Shown in pieces: positions 1 through 6,621 of a stretch of DNA of 8,787 nucleotides. Numbering within the stretch: position 1 is the first letter of the stretch; each line of letters starts with the position of its first letter. Below the pieces are notes generated by a model. It was not told where the DNA came from, did not search any database, and saw only the letters and a list, made by a program, of their open reading frames with translations. The translations under genes and the position numbers were made by a program. The stretch is from JACRIK01 sp040753835 (lineage in GTDB: Bacteria > Planctomycetota > MHYJ01 > JACQXL01): the NCBI GenBank assembly GCA_040753835.1, contig JBFMDM010000091.1:1-8787 (forward strand), given 5' to 3'.

Positions 1-1244
1 TTATGTTCGGCACGCCCATACCCCTGCGCTCCCAAGCAAATCTGGGCGTCCTGAAAAACGACCAGGTCAATATCATCGTGCACGGGCATAACCCGCTGAT
101 GGCCGAGATGGTTACCTTGGCCAGCCGCGACCCGGAACTGGTTAACATGGCCAAGCAGAACGGCGCCAAGGACATCAACCTGGCCGGGATGTGCTGTTCC
201 GGCAACGAGATTCTCCTGCGCCACGGCGTACCCATTGCCGGCAATTTCCTCCAGCAGGAACTGGCTGTTGCCACCGGAGCGGTTGAGGCGCTGGTCGTGG
301 ACGTCCAGTGCATTATGCCGGCCCTGGGCAAACTGACCGAATGCTTCCATACCAAACTGATTACCACCTCGCCCACGGTGAAAATCGCGGGCGCGACACA
401 TATTGAATTCAACGAGCACGACGCACTGAACATCGCCAGGAAGATTGTCCGGACCGCGGTGGAAAATTATCCCAAACGCGGCAAGACCAATATCCCCAAC
501 AAGACCACCGAACTGATAGCCGGATTCTCGCACGAGACGATTAACTACATGCTGGGCGGCTCGTTCAGGGCTTCCTACCGTCCGCTCAATGATAATATCA
601 TCAACGGCCGCATCCGCGGCGTGGTCGGCGTGGTCGGCTGCAATAACCCCAGGGTCAAGCACGACGACGTCCATCTCAAACTGGTCAGAGAACTCATCGG
701 CAACGACATCCTGGTTGTCCAGACCGGCTGTTCGGCCATTGCCTGCGCCAAGGACGGGTTGCTGGTGCCCGAGGCGGCCAGCGCGGCCGGAAGGGGACTG
801 CGCGAGGTCTGCGAGGCGGTCGGAATGCCGCCGGTCCTGCACTGCGGCGCCTGCGTGGACAACAGCCGCATCCTGGTCGCCTGCACCGAGATGGTGCGCG
901 AAGGCGGCCTGGGCACAGACATTTCTGATTTGCCCGTGGCCGGCTGCGCTCCGGAATGGATGAGCGAAAAAGCCATTGCCATCGGCCAGTATTTCGTTAC
1001 TTCAGGGGCGCTCGTCGTCTTCGGCGTAACCTGGCCCACCACCGGCAGCCCGGGACTGACCAAATACCTCTTTGAGGAATACGAAAAGATATACAAGGGC
1101 AAGTGGGCCTTTGAGCCGGATGCCGGCAAGATGGCCGCGATGATTATTGACCACATCAACAAGAAACGCGAGGCGCTCGGAATCCAGAAGGCGCAGGAGC
1201 GCAAACTCTATGATATGGAAGCCCGCAGGGCGCTGGAAGTGTAG
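1..1244 (+). CDS. cooS: Anaerobic Ni-Fe CO dehydrogenase catalytic subunit, C-terminal part (5' truncated by window edge)
   Basis: The frame is open from the window edge and the ATG at 3 is internal: family members run about 630-680 residues and only about 413 are present. The enzyme interconverts CO2 and CO at the Ni-Fe-S C-cluster; beside an acetyl-CoA synthase gene it should be the CODH subunit of cytoplasmic CODH/ACS (AcsA type). Visible C-cluster motifs, numbered from the ATG at 3: HGHNP (His27 or His29), GMCCSGNE (Cys64/65), VDVQC (Cys103), GVVGCNNP (Cys213), QTGCSAIACAKDG (Cys243) and HCGACVDN (Cys284). These match the His plus five Cys pattern of the family. The CAPEWMSEKA block (from Cys315) is also typical. 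The N-terminal part that carries the B- and D-cluster ligands lies outside the window. The stop TAG is 21 bases before the ACS start, so the two genes are co-transcribed. The symbol acsA would fit equally well. Confidence 0.95.
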   Translation, partial: MFGTPIPLRSQANLGVLKNDQVNIIVHGHNPLMAEMVTLASRDPELVNMAKQNGAKDINLAGMCCSGNEILLRHGVPIAGNFLQQELAVATGAVEALVVDVQCIMPALGKLTECFHTKLITTSPTVKIAGATHIEFNEHDALNIARKIVRTAVENYPKRGKTNIPNKTTELIAGFSHETINYMLGGSFRASYRPLNDNIINGRIRGVVGVVGCNNPRVKHDDVHLKLVRELIGNDILVVQTGCSAIACAKDGLLVPEAASAAGRGLREVCEAVGMPPVLHCGACVDNSRILVACTEMVREGGLGTDISDLPVAGCAPEWMSEKAIAIGQYFVTSGALVVFGVTWPTTGSPGLTKYLFEEYEKIYKGKWAFEPDAGKMAAMIIDHINKKREALGIQKAQERKLYDMEARRALEV

Positions 1245-1251
1245 ATTTTAT

Positions 1252-1259
1252 AGAAGGAG
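1252..1259 (+). promoter_or_regulatory. Ribosome binding site of the acetyl-CoA synthase gene
   Basis: AGAAGGAG lies six bases before the ATG at 1266, within the 21-base gap after the CODH stop. It supports ATG 1266 as the start and shows that the synthase is translated independently rather than by coupling. Confidence 0.8.
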
Positions 1260-1265
1260 CAGAGT

Positions 1266-3476
1266 ATGTCCAAATTGATTGCCACCAGAGCGATAAGGGG
1301 CGCGCACAAGTTAGTCGCACGCGCCGAGAAGGAACTTGACGAGGCATTGAAAAAGCACGGCGCGGACAAGAAGGTTGAGTTCCCCAACACCGGCTATTAC
1401 CTGCCGATTTCACACGGGATGCTGGGAATGAATATCAGCAAGGTCGCACAGTTAACCGAACTCCTGCAGGAAGCCAAGAAACTGCTCCATCCGGTCCCGG
1501 ACGAGAAGCACTGGGTGCCCTACCTGGGCCACACCCTGGACGCCGGGATGGCCACGCTCTTTGCGGACGAGATAATTGAGGCGCTGAAATATCTGCAAGA
1601 CCCGCTGCCTTACGTGGTTGCGGAGAACTGCCCTGAAGAAGGAGGTTTCTGGTTAGGCGCGGCTGACGACGTCATTATGCGCAAGCGCGGCATAGAGTTC
1701 GTGGACGGCACGGCCCCGGGCTTTGCGGCCTGCGTCGGCGCCTGCCCTTCAACTGAAGTGGCCGTCAAGATTGCCCGCGAACTCCAGGAAAAGAATCTCT
1801 ATGTCTTTATGTCCGCATCCAATAACGGCAAGTCAATGGCCGACCAGTTACGGGAGGCCGGCGTGCAGATGGGCTGGGAGACGCGGCTGGTGCCTTTCGG
1901 CAGCGACGTCACTGCCACGATTCACGCGCTGGGCTTTGCCACTCGCGCGGCCCTGTCATTCGGCGGCGTCAAGCCGGGCGATTTCGCGCGCAACCTGAAA
2001 TACAACAAGAACCGCATCTTTGCATTCGTCCTGGCCTTCGGCGAGGTGGATGACGAGAAACACGCCCAGGCCGCGGGCGCCATCAACTACGGATTCCCGG
2101 CCATCTCAGAACTGGACATTGATAAAATCCTGCCCACCGGCGTCTGCACCTACGAGCACGTGGTCTCGCCGGTCCCGCCTGAGCAGATGATTGCCAAGGC
2201 CATTGAGGTAAGAGGCCTCAAGGTCCAGGTCGCCAAGATTCCGATTCCGGTCTCGTACGGCGCGGCCTTTGAAGGCGAGCGTATCCGGGGCGAGGATACC
2301 CACGTTGAAATGGGCGGCAACAAGACCCCGGCATTTGAATTCGTCACCACCAGGGACTCCAAAGAAGTTACAGATAATAAGATAGAAGTCATCGGCCCGG
2401 AAATCACGGATATTAAGGAAGGGTCGTTGTTGCCTATCGCCATCGTGGCCGAGGTGGCCGGCCGCAAGATGCAGGAGGACTTTGAGCCCATCCTGGAGCG
2501 GCGCCTGCATAATTTCATCAACGAGGCCCATGGCGTGTTCCATATGGGCCAGCGCGAGAGTATCTGGATTCGCATCAGCAAGGAAGCCAGGGCCAAGGGC
2601 TTCAAAATCGCCCACCTCGGCACGATTATCCACGCCCAATTCCACAACGAATTTGGCTCCATAGCGGACAAGGTCCAGGTCAAGATATACACCAGGGAAG
2701 CGGACGTGCTGAAGATGCGCGAAATCGCCCGCAAGACCTACCAAAAGCGTGATGAACGGGTCGGCTCTATGACCGACGAATCAACGGACACCTTCTATTC
2801 CTGCCTGTTGTGCCAGAGTTTCGCGCCGACACATGTCTGCGTGGTCTCGCCGGAGCGGACCGGGCTGTGCGGCTCGTATAACTGGTTCACCTGCAAGGCG
2901 GCCTTTGAGATTAACCCGCGCGGGCCCAACCAGCCGATTCCCAAGGGCGACGTCATAGATGCCCTGAAAGGCCAGTGGAAGGGCTGCAACGAATTCATCG
3001 TCCAGGCATCGCGCAAGGCAATCCAGTCAATGAGCGCCTACAGCATTATGAATGAGCCGATGACCTCGTGCGGCTGTTTTGAGTGCATTGCCGCGGTCCT
3101 GCCGGCCGCCAACGGCATAATGACCGTCAACCGCGAATTCTCAGGGATGACGCCGTCCGGGATGAAGTTCTCTACGTTGGCCGGCACGGTCGGCGGCGGA
3201 CAGCAGATACCCGGATTCGTCGGGCACAGCAAGCGCTACATCATCAGCAAGAAATTCATCCTGGCCGAGGGCGGCATCAAGCGCCTGGTCTGGATGCCCA
3301 AGATGCTCAAAGACGAACTTAAGGAATTATTCAACAAACGGGCCGCGGAAGAGGGCCTCACGGGACTGCTGGATATGATAGCGGACGAGACCGTGGCAAC
3401 GACCGAGGAAGAGGTAATCGCGCATCTGCAAAAAACCGGACATCCGACGTTATCTATGCCGTCAATTATTGGATAA
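1266..3476 (+). CDS. acsB: CO-methylating acetyl-CoA synthase, bacterial type (CODH/ACS alpha subunit)
   Basis: A complete 736-residue protein, close to the roughly 730 residues of bacterial AcsB. It condenses CO from CODH, a methyl group from the corrinoid iron-sulfur protein and CoA into acetyl-CoA. It has the long N-terminal part (roughly residues 1-310) that contacts CODH and that archaeal CdhC lacks. A-cluster ligands are all present: Cys513, Cys516, Cys525 and Cys535 for the 4Fe-4S cluster (CLLCQSF, HVC, GLC), and Cys602-Gly603-Cys604 (CGCFEC) for the distal nickel. As I recall the Moorella enzyme, its ligands (506, 509, 518, 528, 595-597) sit exactly seven residues earlier, so the spacing is unaltered. 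The C-terminal stretch SGMTPSGMKFSTLAGTVGGG is also typical. It follows the CODH gene in one operon, and a terminator starts four bases after the stop. No acsC, acsD or acsE gene follows. Confidence 0.97.
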   Translation: MSKLIATRAIRGAHKLVARAEKELDEALKKHGADKKVEFPNTGYYLPISHGMLGMNISKVAQLTELLQEAKKLLHPVPDEKHWVPYLGHTLDAGMATLFADEIIEALKYLQDPLPYVVAENCPEEGGFWLGAADDVIMRKRGIEFVDGTAPGFAACVGACPSTEVAVKIARELQEKNLYVFMSASNNGKSMADQLREAGVQMGWETRLVPFGSDVTATIHALGFATRAALSFGGVKPGDFARNLKYNKNRIFAFVLAFGEVDDEKHAQAAGAINYGFPAISELDIDKILPTGVCTYEHVVSPVPPEQMIAKAIEVRGLKVQVAKIPIPVSYGAAFEGERIRGEDTHVEMGGNKTPAFEFVTTRDSKEVTDNKIEVIGPEITDIKEGSLLPIAIVAEVAGRKMQEDFEPILERRLHNFINEAHGVFHMGQRESIWIRISKEARAKGFKIAHLGTIIHAQFHNEFGSIADKVQVKIYTREADVLKMREIARKTYQKRDERVGSMTDESTDTFYSCLLCQSFAPTHVCVVSPERTGLCGSYNWFTCKAAFEINPRGPNQPIPKGDVIDALKGQWKGCNEFIVQASRKAIQSMSAYSIMNEPMTSCGCFECIAAVLPAANGIMTVNREFSGMTPSGMKFSTLAGTVGGGQQIPGFVGHSKRYIISKKFILAEGGIKRLVWMPKMLKDELKELFNKRAAEEGLTGLLDMIADETVATTEEEVIAHLQKTGHPTLSMPSIIG

Positions 3477-3479
3477 ATC

Positions 3480-3532
3480 ATCCCCTTTTCCCCCTCCCCG
3501 AACGTTTTCGGGGAAGGGGTTGGGGGATTTTT
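3480..3532 (+). terminator. Rho-independent terminator of the CODH/ACS operon
   Basis: The inner stem is CCCCGAA (3496-3502) with TTCGGGG (3507-3513) around the loop CGTT. A second stem pairs CCCC (3491-3494) with GGGG (3516-3519), and an outer one pairs ATCCCC (3480-3485) with GGGGGAT (3522-3528). A run of five T follows at 3528-3532. It starts just after the acsB stop and sits between convergent genes. On the other strand no T-tract follows, so it mainly serves the + strand operon. Confidence 0.85.
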
Positions 3533-3539
3533 CTTTCAC

Positions 3540-4214
3540 CTACGACACAACCACATTCAGCGCATTGGTCCAATCGCCGTTGTTGGCCGGATTGGATTCG
3601 TTGACCCAGCGGAAGTAGCCGTAGAAGCGCTGGCCGATGGCCTTGGCACCGCAATGTATGTCAAACAGCGCCTTTTTTGACACCACGGTATTGGGAAGGT
3701 TCTCCCAACTTTCCGGCGGCATCTCGCCTATCGGCGCAAAGGTGTACCGGCATTCCACCGCATCAGCCAGTTCGTGTATACTGGCGCGGGTCTTGTCGGT
3801 TGTGACGCGCACCCGGACCGAGATAGTACCGCCGCCCACGGCATTCAGGTCCACAAATGGTTTGCCGTCAATCTTTCCGCGCGGGGTCGGCTCAAGGTCC
3901 GGCACAGTGAGTTTCAGGAGCGCCCTCTGCGCATCGGTCATATCCGGGTGGCTCTGGAGCATCCCGGCCAGGTCCCGGATGGTTGCCTTACCGTTGTCGC
4001 GCGATTCGTCCTTGGCTTCAGCCGCGCTTCTGGCTGCGGCCTGGGCTGTCTGATGGGCCGGATATTTGACCTGCCAATCCGCATAGGCCGCGGTTACAGC
4101 CGTTACAAAGGCCGGCGCAATGCCCAGCGCCGTGGCAATCGGTCCGACGTTGGTCGCAAAATTGCGGAACCACTCGTCAAACAGGGCGTCCGTTTTGGGG
4201 ATGTAATCTGGCAT
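3540..4214 (-). CDS. Hypothetical protein, helical N-terminal half and beta-rich C-terminal half
   Basis: A 224-residue protein starting MPDYIPKTD. I chose ATG 4214 because AAAGGAGGTG ends five bases upstream; a longer frame back to 4313 would run through that site and a leader stem-loop. Residues 1-105 look helical, with aromatic and Ala-rich stretches (ALFDEWFRNFATNV, AAYADW, QAAARSAAEAKDE). After a Pro-rich joint (EPTPRG, about 108-113) the rest looks like beta strands (GGGTISVRVRV), ending in FYGYFRWVNESNPANNGDW. This plan resembles hypothetical proteins of Planctomycetota and uncultured bacteria that start YIPKSDADF-like and end in a fibronectin-like segment with an RWVN/WENTRG-type motif. 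That is recollection, not a search. No catalytic motif, signal peptide or membrane segment is seen. It is convergent with the acsB operon; nothing ties it to that pathway. Confidence 0.75.
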   Translation of the reverse strand: MPDYIPKTDALFDEWFRNFATNVGPIATALGIAPAFVTAVTAAYADWQVKYPAHQTAQAAARSAAEAKDESRDNGKATIRDLAGMLQSHPDMTDAQRALLKLTVPDLEPTPRGKIDGKPFVDLNAVGGGTISVRVRVTTDKTRASIHELADAVECRYTFAPIGEMPPESWENLPNTVVSKKALFDIHCGAKAIGQRFYGYFRWVNESNPANNGDWTNALNVVVS

Positions 4215-4219
4215 ATTAT

Positions 4220-4229
4220 CACCTCCTTT
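4220..4229 (-). promoter_or_regulatory. Strong ribosome binding site of the hypothetical gene
   Basis: On the - strand AAAGGAGGTG, nearly a full anti-Shine-Dalgarno match, precedes ATG 4214 by five bases. It decides the start codon against the longer frame. Confidence 0.85.
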
Positions 4230-4237
4230 CAAACCAG

Positions 4238-4271
4238 CCATTATCCCGCCTTTACAAGAAGCGGATAATGG
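4238..4271 (-). promoter_or_regulatory. Leader stem-loop upstream of the hypothetical gene
   Basis: CCATTATCC plus GC (4238-4249, one bulged C) pairs with GCGGATAATGG (4261-4271) across an 11-base loop. It ends nine bases upstream of the ribosome binding site on the - strand. It could be an operator dyad or an mRNA 5' hairpin; the sequence cannot tell which. Confidence 0.5.
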
Positions 4272-4333
4272 AATAATTCGCCATAACCGCATAAAGTTAA
4301 AGCAGTTAGGCAAAAAAATATCCCTGGGACTAA

Positions 4334-4548
4334 CTCATTTCGTCCTTGGGCGAACTTTTTCCGCCCTTGGGCGAACTTTTTCCGCCCTTGGACGAAATCT
4401 TTCCGCCCTTGGACGAAATCTTTCCGCCCCTGGACGAAATCTTTCCGCCCTTGGACGGATTCTTTCCGCCCTTGGACGGATTCTTTTCGCCCTTGGACGA
4501 AATCATTCCGCCCTTAGACGAACTCTTTCCGCCCTTGGATTAAATGAG
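4334..4548. repeat. Tandem array of nine 21-bp units flanked by CTCATTT / AAATGAG
   Basis: Nine full units run 4346-4534, with a six-base start of a tenth. Each unit begins TTGGACGAA (or TTGGGCGAA) and ends TTTCCGCCC. Units 1 and 2 are identical, units 3 and 4 are identical, and the others differ at a few positions. CTCATTT (4334-4340) and AAATGAG (4542-4548) flank the array as a perfect inverted pair. The junction CGCCCTTGGGCG between units is itself a palindrome. Because 21 is divisible by three and the unit has no stop, all frames are open. On the + strand it reads as heptads LDEIFPP, on the - strand as GGKISSK. There is no ribosome binding site or ATG start, so I do not call a gene. The array lies upstream of the - strand hypothetical gene. 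Confidence 0.85.
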
Positions 4549-4741
4549 ATATGGTCCGTATAGAATTAGGGTGCCATTACCTGGGAGATGATTTCCGATA
4601 TGCCGAAACATCATCCGAGAAGACCTTGCATCACAAGGTCGCCCCCTGTTCTGGTTCTCAGAACTTTGGAAGGATTATATCCAAAAAAAGGAAACGGTCC
4701 AGTATTTTTAGATATTTTTTGTCCGGCCAAAGGTTTTCCTT
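4549..4741. other. Gene-free stretch with two small adjacent hairpins
   Basis: Between the tandem array and repeat copy A I see no supported gene. GACCTTG (4622-4628) and CAAGGTC (4634-4640) form a perfect 7-bp stem with a 5-base loop. GTTCTG (4648-4653) and CAGAAC (4659-4664) form a 6-bp stem with a 5-base loop. They do not fit a tRNA: neither loop has the conserved anticodon-loop or T-loop bases. A 72-codon + strand frame (4551-4769) has no ribosome binding site and runs into the repeat. Confidence 0.4.
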
Positions 4742-4750
4742 AGTCCAGTG

Positions 4751-4845
4751 TAGTCGGATGTTGATTTAACACCCCGCCCCTGTCTGATTGGAGCGGGGGA
4801 CTATACTGGACTGTATAATCACTGAGAAATCAACAGTCCAGTGTA
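4751..4845 (+). mobile_element. 95-bp MITE-like repeat, copy A
   Basis: Bounded by TA at 4751-4752 and 4844-4845. It is 95 bases long and matches copy B (6527-6621, opposite orientation) without gaps, with 7 differences; the 50 bases 4770-4819 are identical. The ends are inverted: TGTTGATTT on the left and AAATCAACA on the right, within longer imperfect terminal repeats. Inside are a CCCCGC/GCGGGG stem and TATAC-tggact-GTATA. There is no coding capacity. TA boundaries and short inverted ends are usual for non-autonomous relatives of IS630/Tc1-mariner elements; that assignment is inferred. The right end supplies the last four codons and the stop of the HTH gene. Confidence 0.75.
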
Positions 4846-5177
4846 AAGAACAATGCCAGGCCGGGCAGGTCGTTATTCTTTATGAGGTCAAAGACCTTTT
4901 TTGCCGGCGCGCCGAGCGCCACCTCAAAGACCAGATGCCGGTTTATCCTCAAGACCTTGGCCAACTCCGCAAGTTTCTCTATGCGCTGGACCGGGTATTG
5001 GCCCATCTTGAAACAATAGAAATTCTTGGGGTCAATTCCCCAGCGCCGGGCAATCTCCATATCGCTGATATCCTCGCCCAGCATCAGCCGGATAAATCTG
5101 TAGAGATTCACCGATTCGGAATAAGCACAGGATTTTCTTCCGGGCCTGCTCCTCTTTTTCATCGTTGCAACAGGCAT
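4830..5177 (-). CDS. Small helix-turn-helix protein, XRE-like
   Basis: A 115-residue predicted DNA-binding protein. The start at 5177 is set by AAAGGAGG ending six bases before the ATG. The N-terminus is basic (MKKRSRPGRK). Residues about 25-85 look like a helical Cro/C1-type fold, with a helix-turn-helix at about 38-61 (SDMEIARRWGIDPKNFY) followed by a helix rich in Leu, Ala and Lys (RIEKLAELAKVLRI). The exact family is not recognised. No ligand domain or membrane segment is seen. It lies 100 bases downstream of the antiporter on the same strand and may be co-transcribed with it. The last residues Thr-Leu-Asp-Cys and the stop TGA lie inside repeat copy A, so the original 3' end has probably been replaced. 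A regulator role is inferred from the fold only. Confidence 0.75.
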   Translation of the reverse strand: MPVATMKKRSRPGRKSCAYSESVNLYRFIRLMLGEDISDMEIARRWGIDPKNFYCFKMGQYPVQRIEKLAELAKVLRINRHLVFEVALGAPAKKVFDLIKNNDLPGLALFFTLDC

Positions 5178-5194
5178 TATCCGCCTCCTTTTTT

Positions 5195-5279
5195 AGCGGT
5201 TGTTAGAGCGTAGCGAGTTATAACCGCTTAATCCCGACGAACTCCGCAGAGACCGCGTCCAGCGAATGTCGGGACATTC
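5195..5279. repeat. Intergenic palindromes between the antiporter and HTH genes
   Basis: AGCGGTT (5195-5201) pairs with AACCGCT (5222-5228) around a loop holding GAGCGTAGCGAG. TCCCGAC (5232-5238) pairs with GTCGGGA (5268-5274). GAATGT-CGGG-ACATTC (5264-5279) overlaps the antiporter stop codon. No T-tract follows on the - strand; instead the AAAAAAGGAGG of the HTH ribosome binding site comes next. These may be transcript-stabilising or attenuating hairpins, or a dispersed palindromic repeat. Confidence 0.5.
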
Positions 5280-6510
5280 ATTTTATTGTTAATTGTTGGC
5301 TGTTTCTGGGTATTATCCATCTCTCGGCAATAAAGATGCCGAAGACCATAAAGATATTACTAATCAAAATGACCAGGATGGTATAGGTAACGAAATTCTC
5401 AGTGCCCGGGACCTTGTAGGCGAAGGGCAATGAAGCCACAACCGCCGCGGCCAGGCCTTTGGGCAGCATTATGAAATAGATGAACCGCTCCTTGCGCACC
5501 GGCTCGTATATCAGGTAATAGAACCAGAGGAAGATATACCGGGCGATGACGAGCCCCAATGAGATGATGAGCGCATTCTGCAGAACTTCCTTATTCTGCA
5601 GAATATTCGGCGAGATAAGCAGGCCGATATAGACGAAGAAATAGGTCCTGATGAAGAAGGTGAATTCCTGGTGAAAATGCTCAATCTTGTCGTCCAGTTT
5701 AAAACACTTGGTCTCGTCAAATACCTTGAGGAATCTGGTGCCGTTGCTCAGGACCAGTCCGAAGGTAAAAGCGGCCACGGCTCCGCTGCCCTTGGCCATT
5801 TCCACCACGCCGAAGAGCACCAGGACCGCGGCCAGGGTGGTCATATAAGACAGCGCGGCGATGTGGATGCTGCTCAATGCCCTTATCCAGACCAGCCCGA
5901 AGACGATGCCGGCAACAATGCCGATGGAGAACGGACCGGCCATGTCATTAAGAATTGCCGACGGTTTAATCTCGCCTTTGAGACCCATTTCTATGAACAC
6001 AATCACGCCGATAACAACCAGAATATCGGTGATGATGGATTCCAGCGAAAGGATTGATTTGGTTTCCTCCTGCACGGTCATCTTGCAGATGAGCGGAATG
6101 ACGATGGCCGAACTGGTGCCGCCGATGATTGCGCCGAGTATCAAACTGTTGATAAGCGGCATATTCAGGACGTATTTTCCCAACAGCGCCATCGCAACCA
6201 GCGAGACGGCAAATGCTCCGCAGGAGAATAGCGTCCCACCAACAAACCGCTTTATCAGGGTGTCAAAGTTAAGATGAAGCCCGCCTTCAAACAGGATGAT
6301 AATCAGGGCCAGCCGGGCAAAATAAGGCGTGATGCCCTCCAGGGACGATGCCTTAATCCAGCCGGTCACCGGCCCGAGCAGGATGCCGATGACTATCAAA
6401 AACAGGACGTCCGGGATGCGGGTCTTCTGGAAAAACAGCACGCCCAGGAACCCTATGAAGATAATAATCCCGGCAATCAGGAACGGCAGATTCAGTTTTA
6501 TTTCTTCCAT
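5278..6510 (-). CDS. CPA-family cation/proton antiporter (Na+/H+ exchanger domain)
   Basis: A 410-residue integral inner-membrane protein with about 11-13 hydrophobic segments from residue 9 to 398. It is predicted to exchange Na+ or K+ for H+. The start at 6510 is supported by GAGGAGGG eight bases upstream. The fourth-helix region reads GTSSAIVIPL (131-140), closer to the LSST type of Kef/CPA2 proteins than to the TDP type of CPA1. The ion-site helix reads ESIITDILVV (157-166): Glu157 and Asp162 fit the E...ND pattern of NhaP, but Thr161 replaces the Asn. Arg324 (IARY) could be the conserved partner of Glu157. PKGLAAAVV (350-358) is a typical late-helix motif. There is no TrkA-N or USP-like C-terminal domain, so it should lack nucleotide gating. 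Repeat copy B ends directly upstream of its ribosome binding site. Ion specificity cannot be read. Confidence 0.9.
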   Translation of the reverse strand: MEEIKLNLPFLIAGIIIFIGFLGVLFFQKTRIPDVLFLIVIGILLGPVTGWIKASSLEGITPYFARLALIIILFEGGLHLNFDTLIKRFVGGTLFSCGAFAVSLVAMALLGKYVLNMPLINSLILGAIIGGTSSAIVIPLICKMTVQEETKSILSLESIITDILVVIGVIVFIEMGLKGEIKPSAILNDMAGPFSIGIVAGIVFGLVWIRALSSIHIAALSYMTTLAAVLVLFGVVEMAKGSGAVAAFTFGLVLSNGTRFLKVFDETKCFKLDDKIEHFHQEFTFFIRTYFFVYIGLLISPNILQNKEVLQNALIISLGLVIARYIFLWFYYLIYEPVRKERFIYFIMLPKGLAAAVVASLPFAYKVPGTENFVTYTILVILISNIFMVFGIFIAERWIIPRNSQQLTIK

Positions 6511-6518
6511 ATCTTCAA

Positions 6519-6526
6519 CCCTCCTC
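6519..6526 (-). promoter_or_regulatory. Ribosome binding site of the antiporter gene, abutting repeat copy B
   Basis: On the - strand GAGGAGGG precedes ATG 6510 by eight bases. It begins at the base next to the TA that bounds repeat copy B, so the site itself lies outside the element. Confidence 0.75.
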
Positions 6527-6621
6527 TACATTGGACTGTTGATTTACCGGTAATTATACAGTCCAGTATAGTCCCCCGCTCCAATCAGACAGGGGCGGGG
6601 TGATAAATCAACAACCGACTA
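6527..6621 (-). mobile_element. 95-bp MITE-like repeat, copy B, inverted relative to copy A
   Basis: The reverse complement of this stretch matches copy A over 95 bases without gaps, with 7 differences, and has the same TA at both ends. It fills most of the 108-base gap between the fusion gene and the antiporter. Its left end (TAGTCGG on the - strand) supplies the TAG stop of the fusion gene: TA from the boundary plus G from the element. Together with copy A it encloses the antiporter and HTH genes between inverted repeats about 1.7 kb apart. Confidence 0.75.
6553..6558 (-). promoter_or_regulatory. Possible -10 box (TATAAT) carried by repeat copy B, pointing at the antiporter
   Basis: On the - strand a perfect TATAAT lies inside the repeat; transcription would begin about 36 bases before the antiporter ATG. 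I see no good -35 hexamer at 16-18 bases upstream (TTGGAG is 20 away), so the promoter is uncertain. Confidence 0.3.

Noticed and set aside
4215..4313. N-terminal extension of the hypothetical protein to 257 residues
   Set aside because: The extension would translate through the leader stem-loop and the strong ribosome binding site at 4220-4229, which fits ATG 4214.
4346..4543. 65-codon + strand frame of LDEIFPP-type heptads as a repeat protein gene
   Set aside because: It starts only at a TTG inside the first unit with no ribosome binding site, and the stop-free 21-base unit keeps all six frames open, so openness is not evidence of coding.
4334..4548. CRISPR array
   Set aside because: The repeats are strictly contiguous, with no spacers, and no cas gene is nearby.
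4622..4664. tRNA gene
   Set aside because: Two adjacent hairpins resemble tRNA arms in size, but the loops lack the conserved T-loop and anticodon-loop bases and no acceptor stem closes them.
4551..4769. 72-codon + strand frame as a small gene
   Set aside because: No ribosome binding site, no recognisable motif, crosses the hairpins and ends inside repeat copy A.
4788..5213. 141-codon + strand frame
   Set aside because: It is the antisense of the HTH gene, which has a strong ribosome binding site and a domain pattern; the + frame starts inside the mobile repeat.
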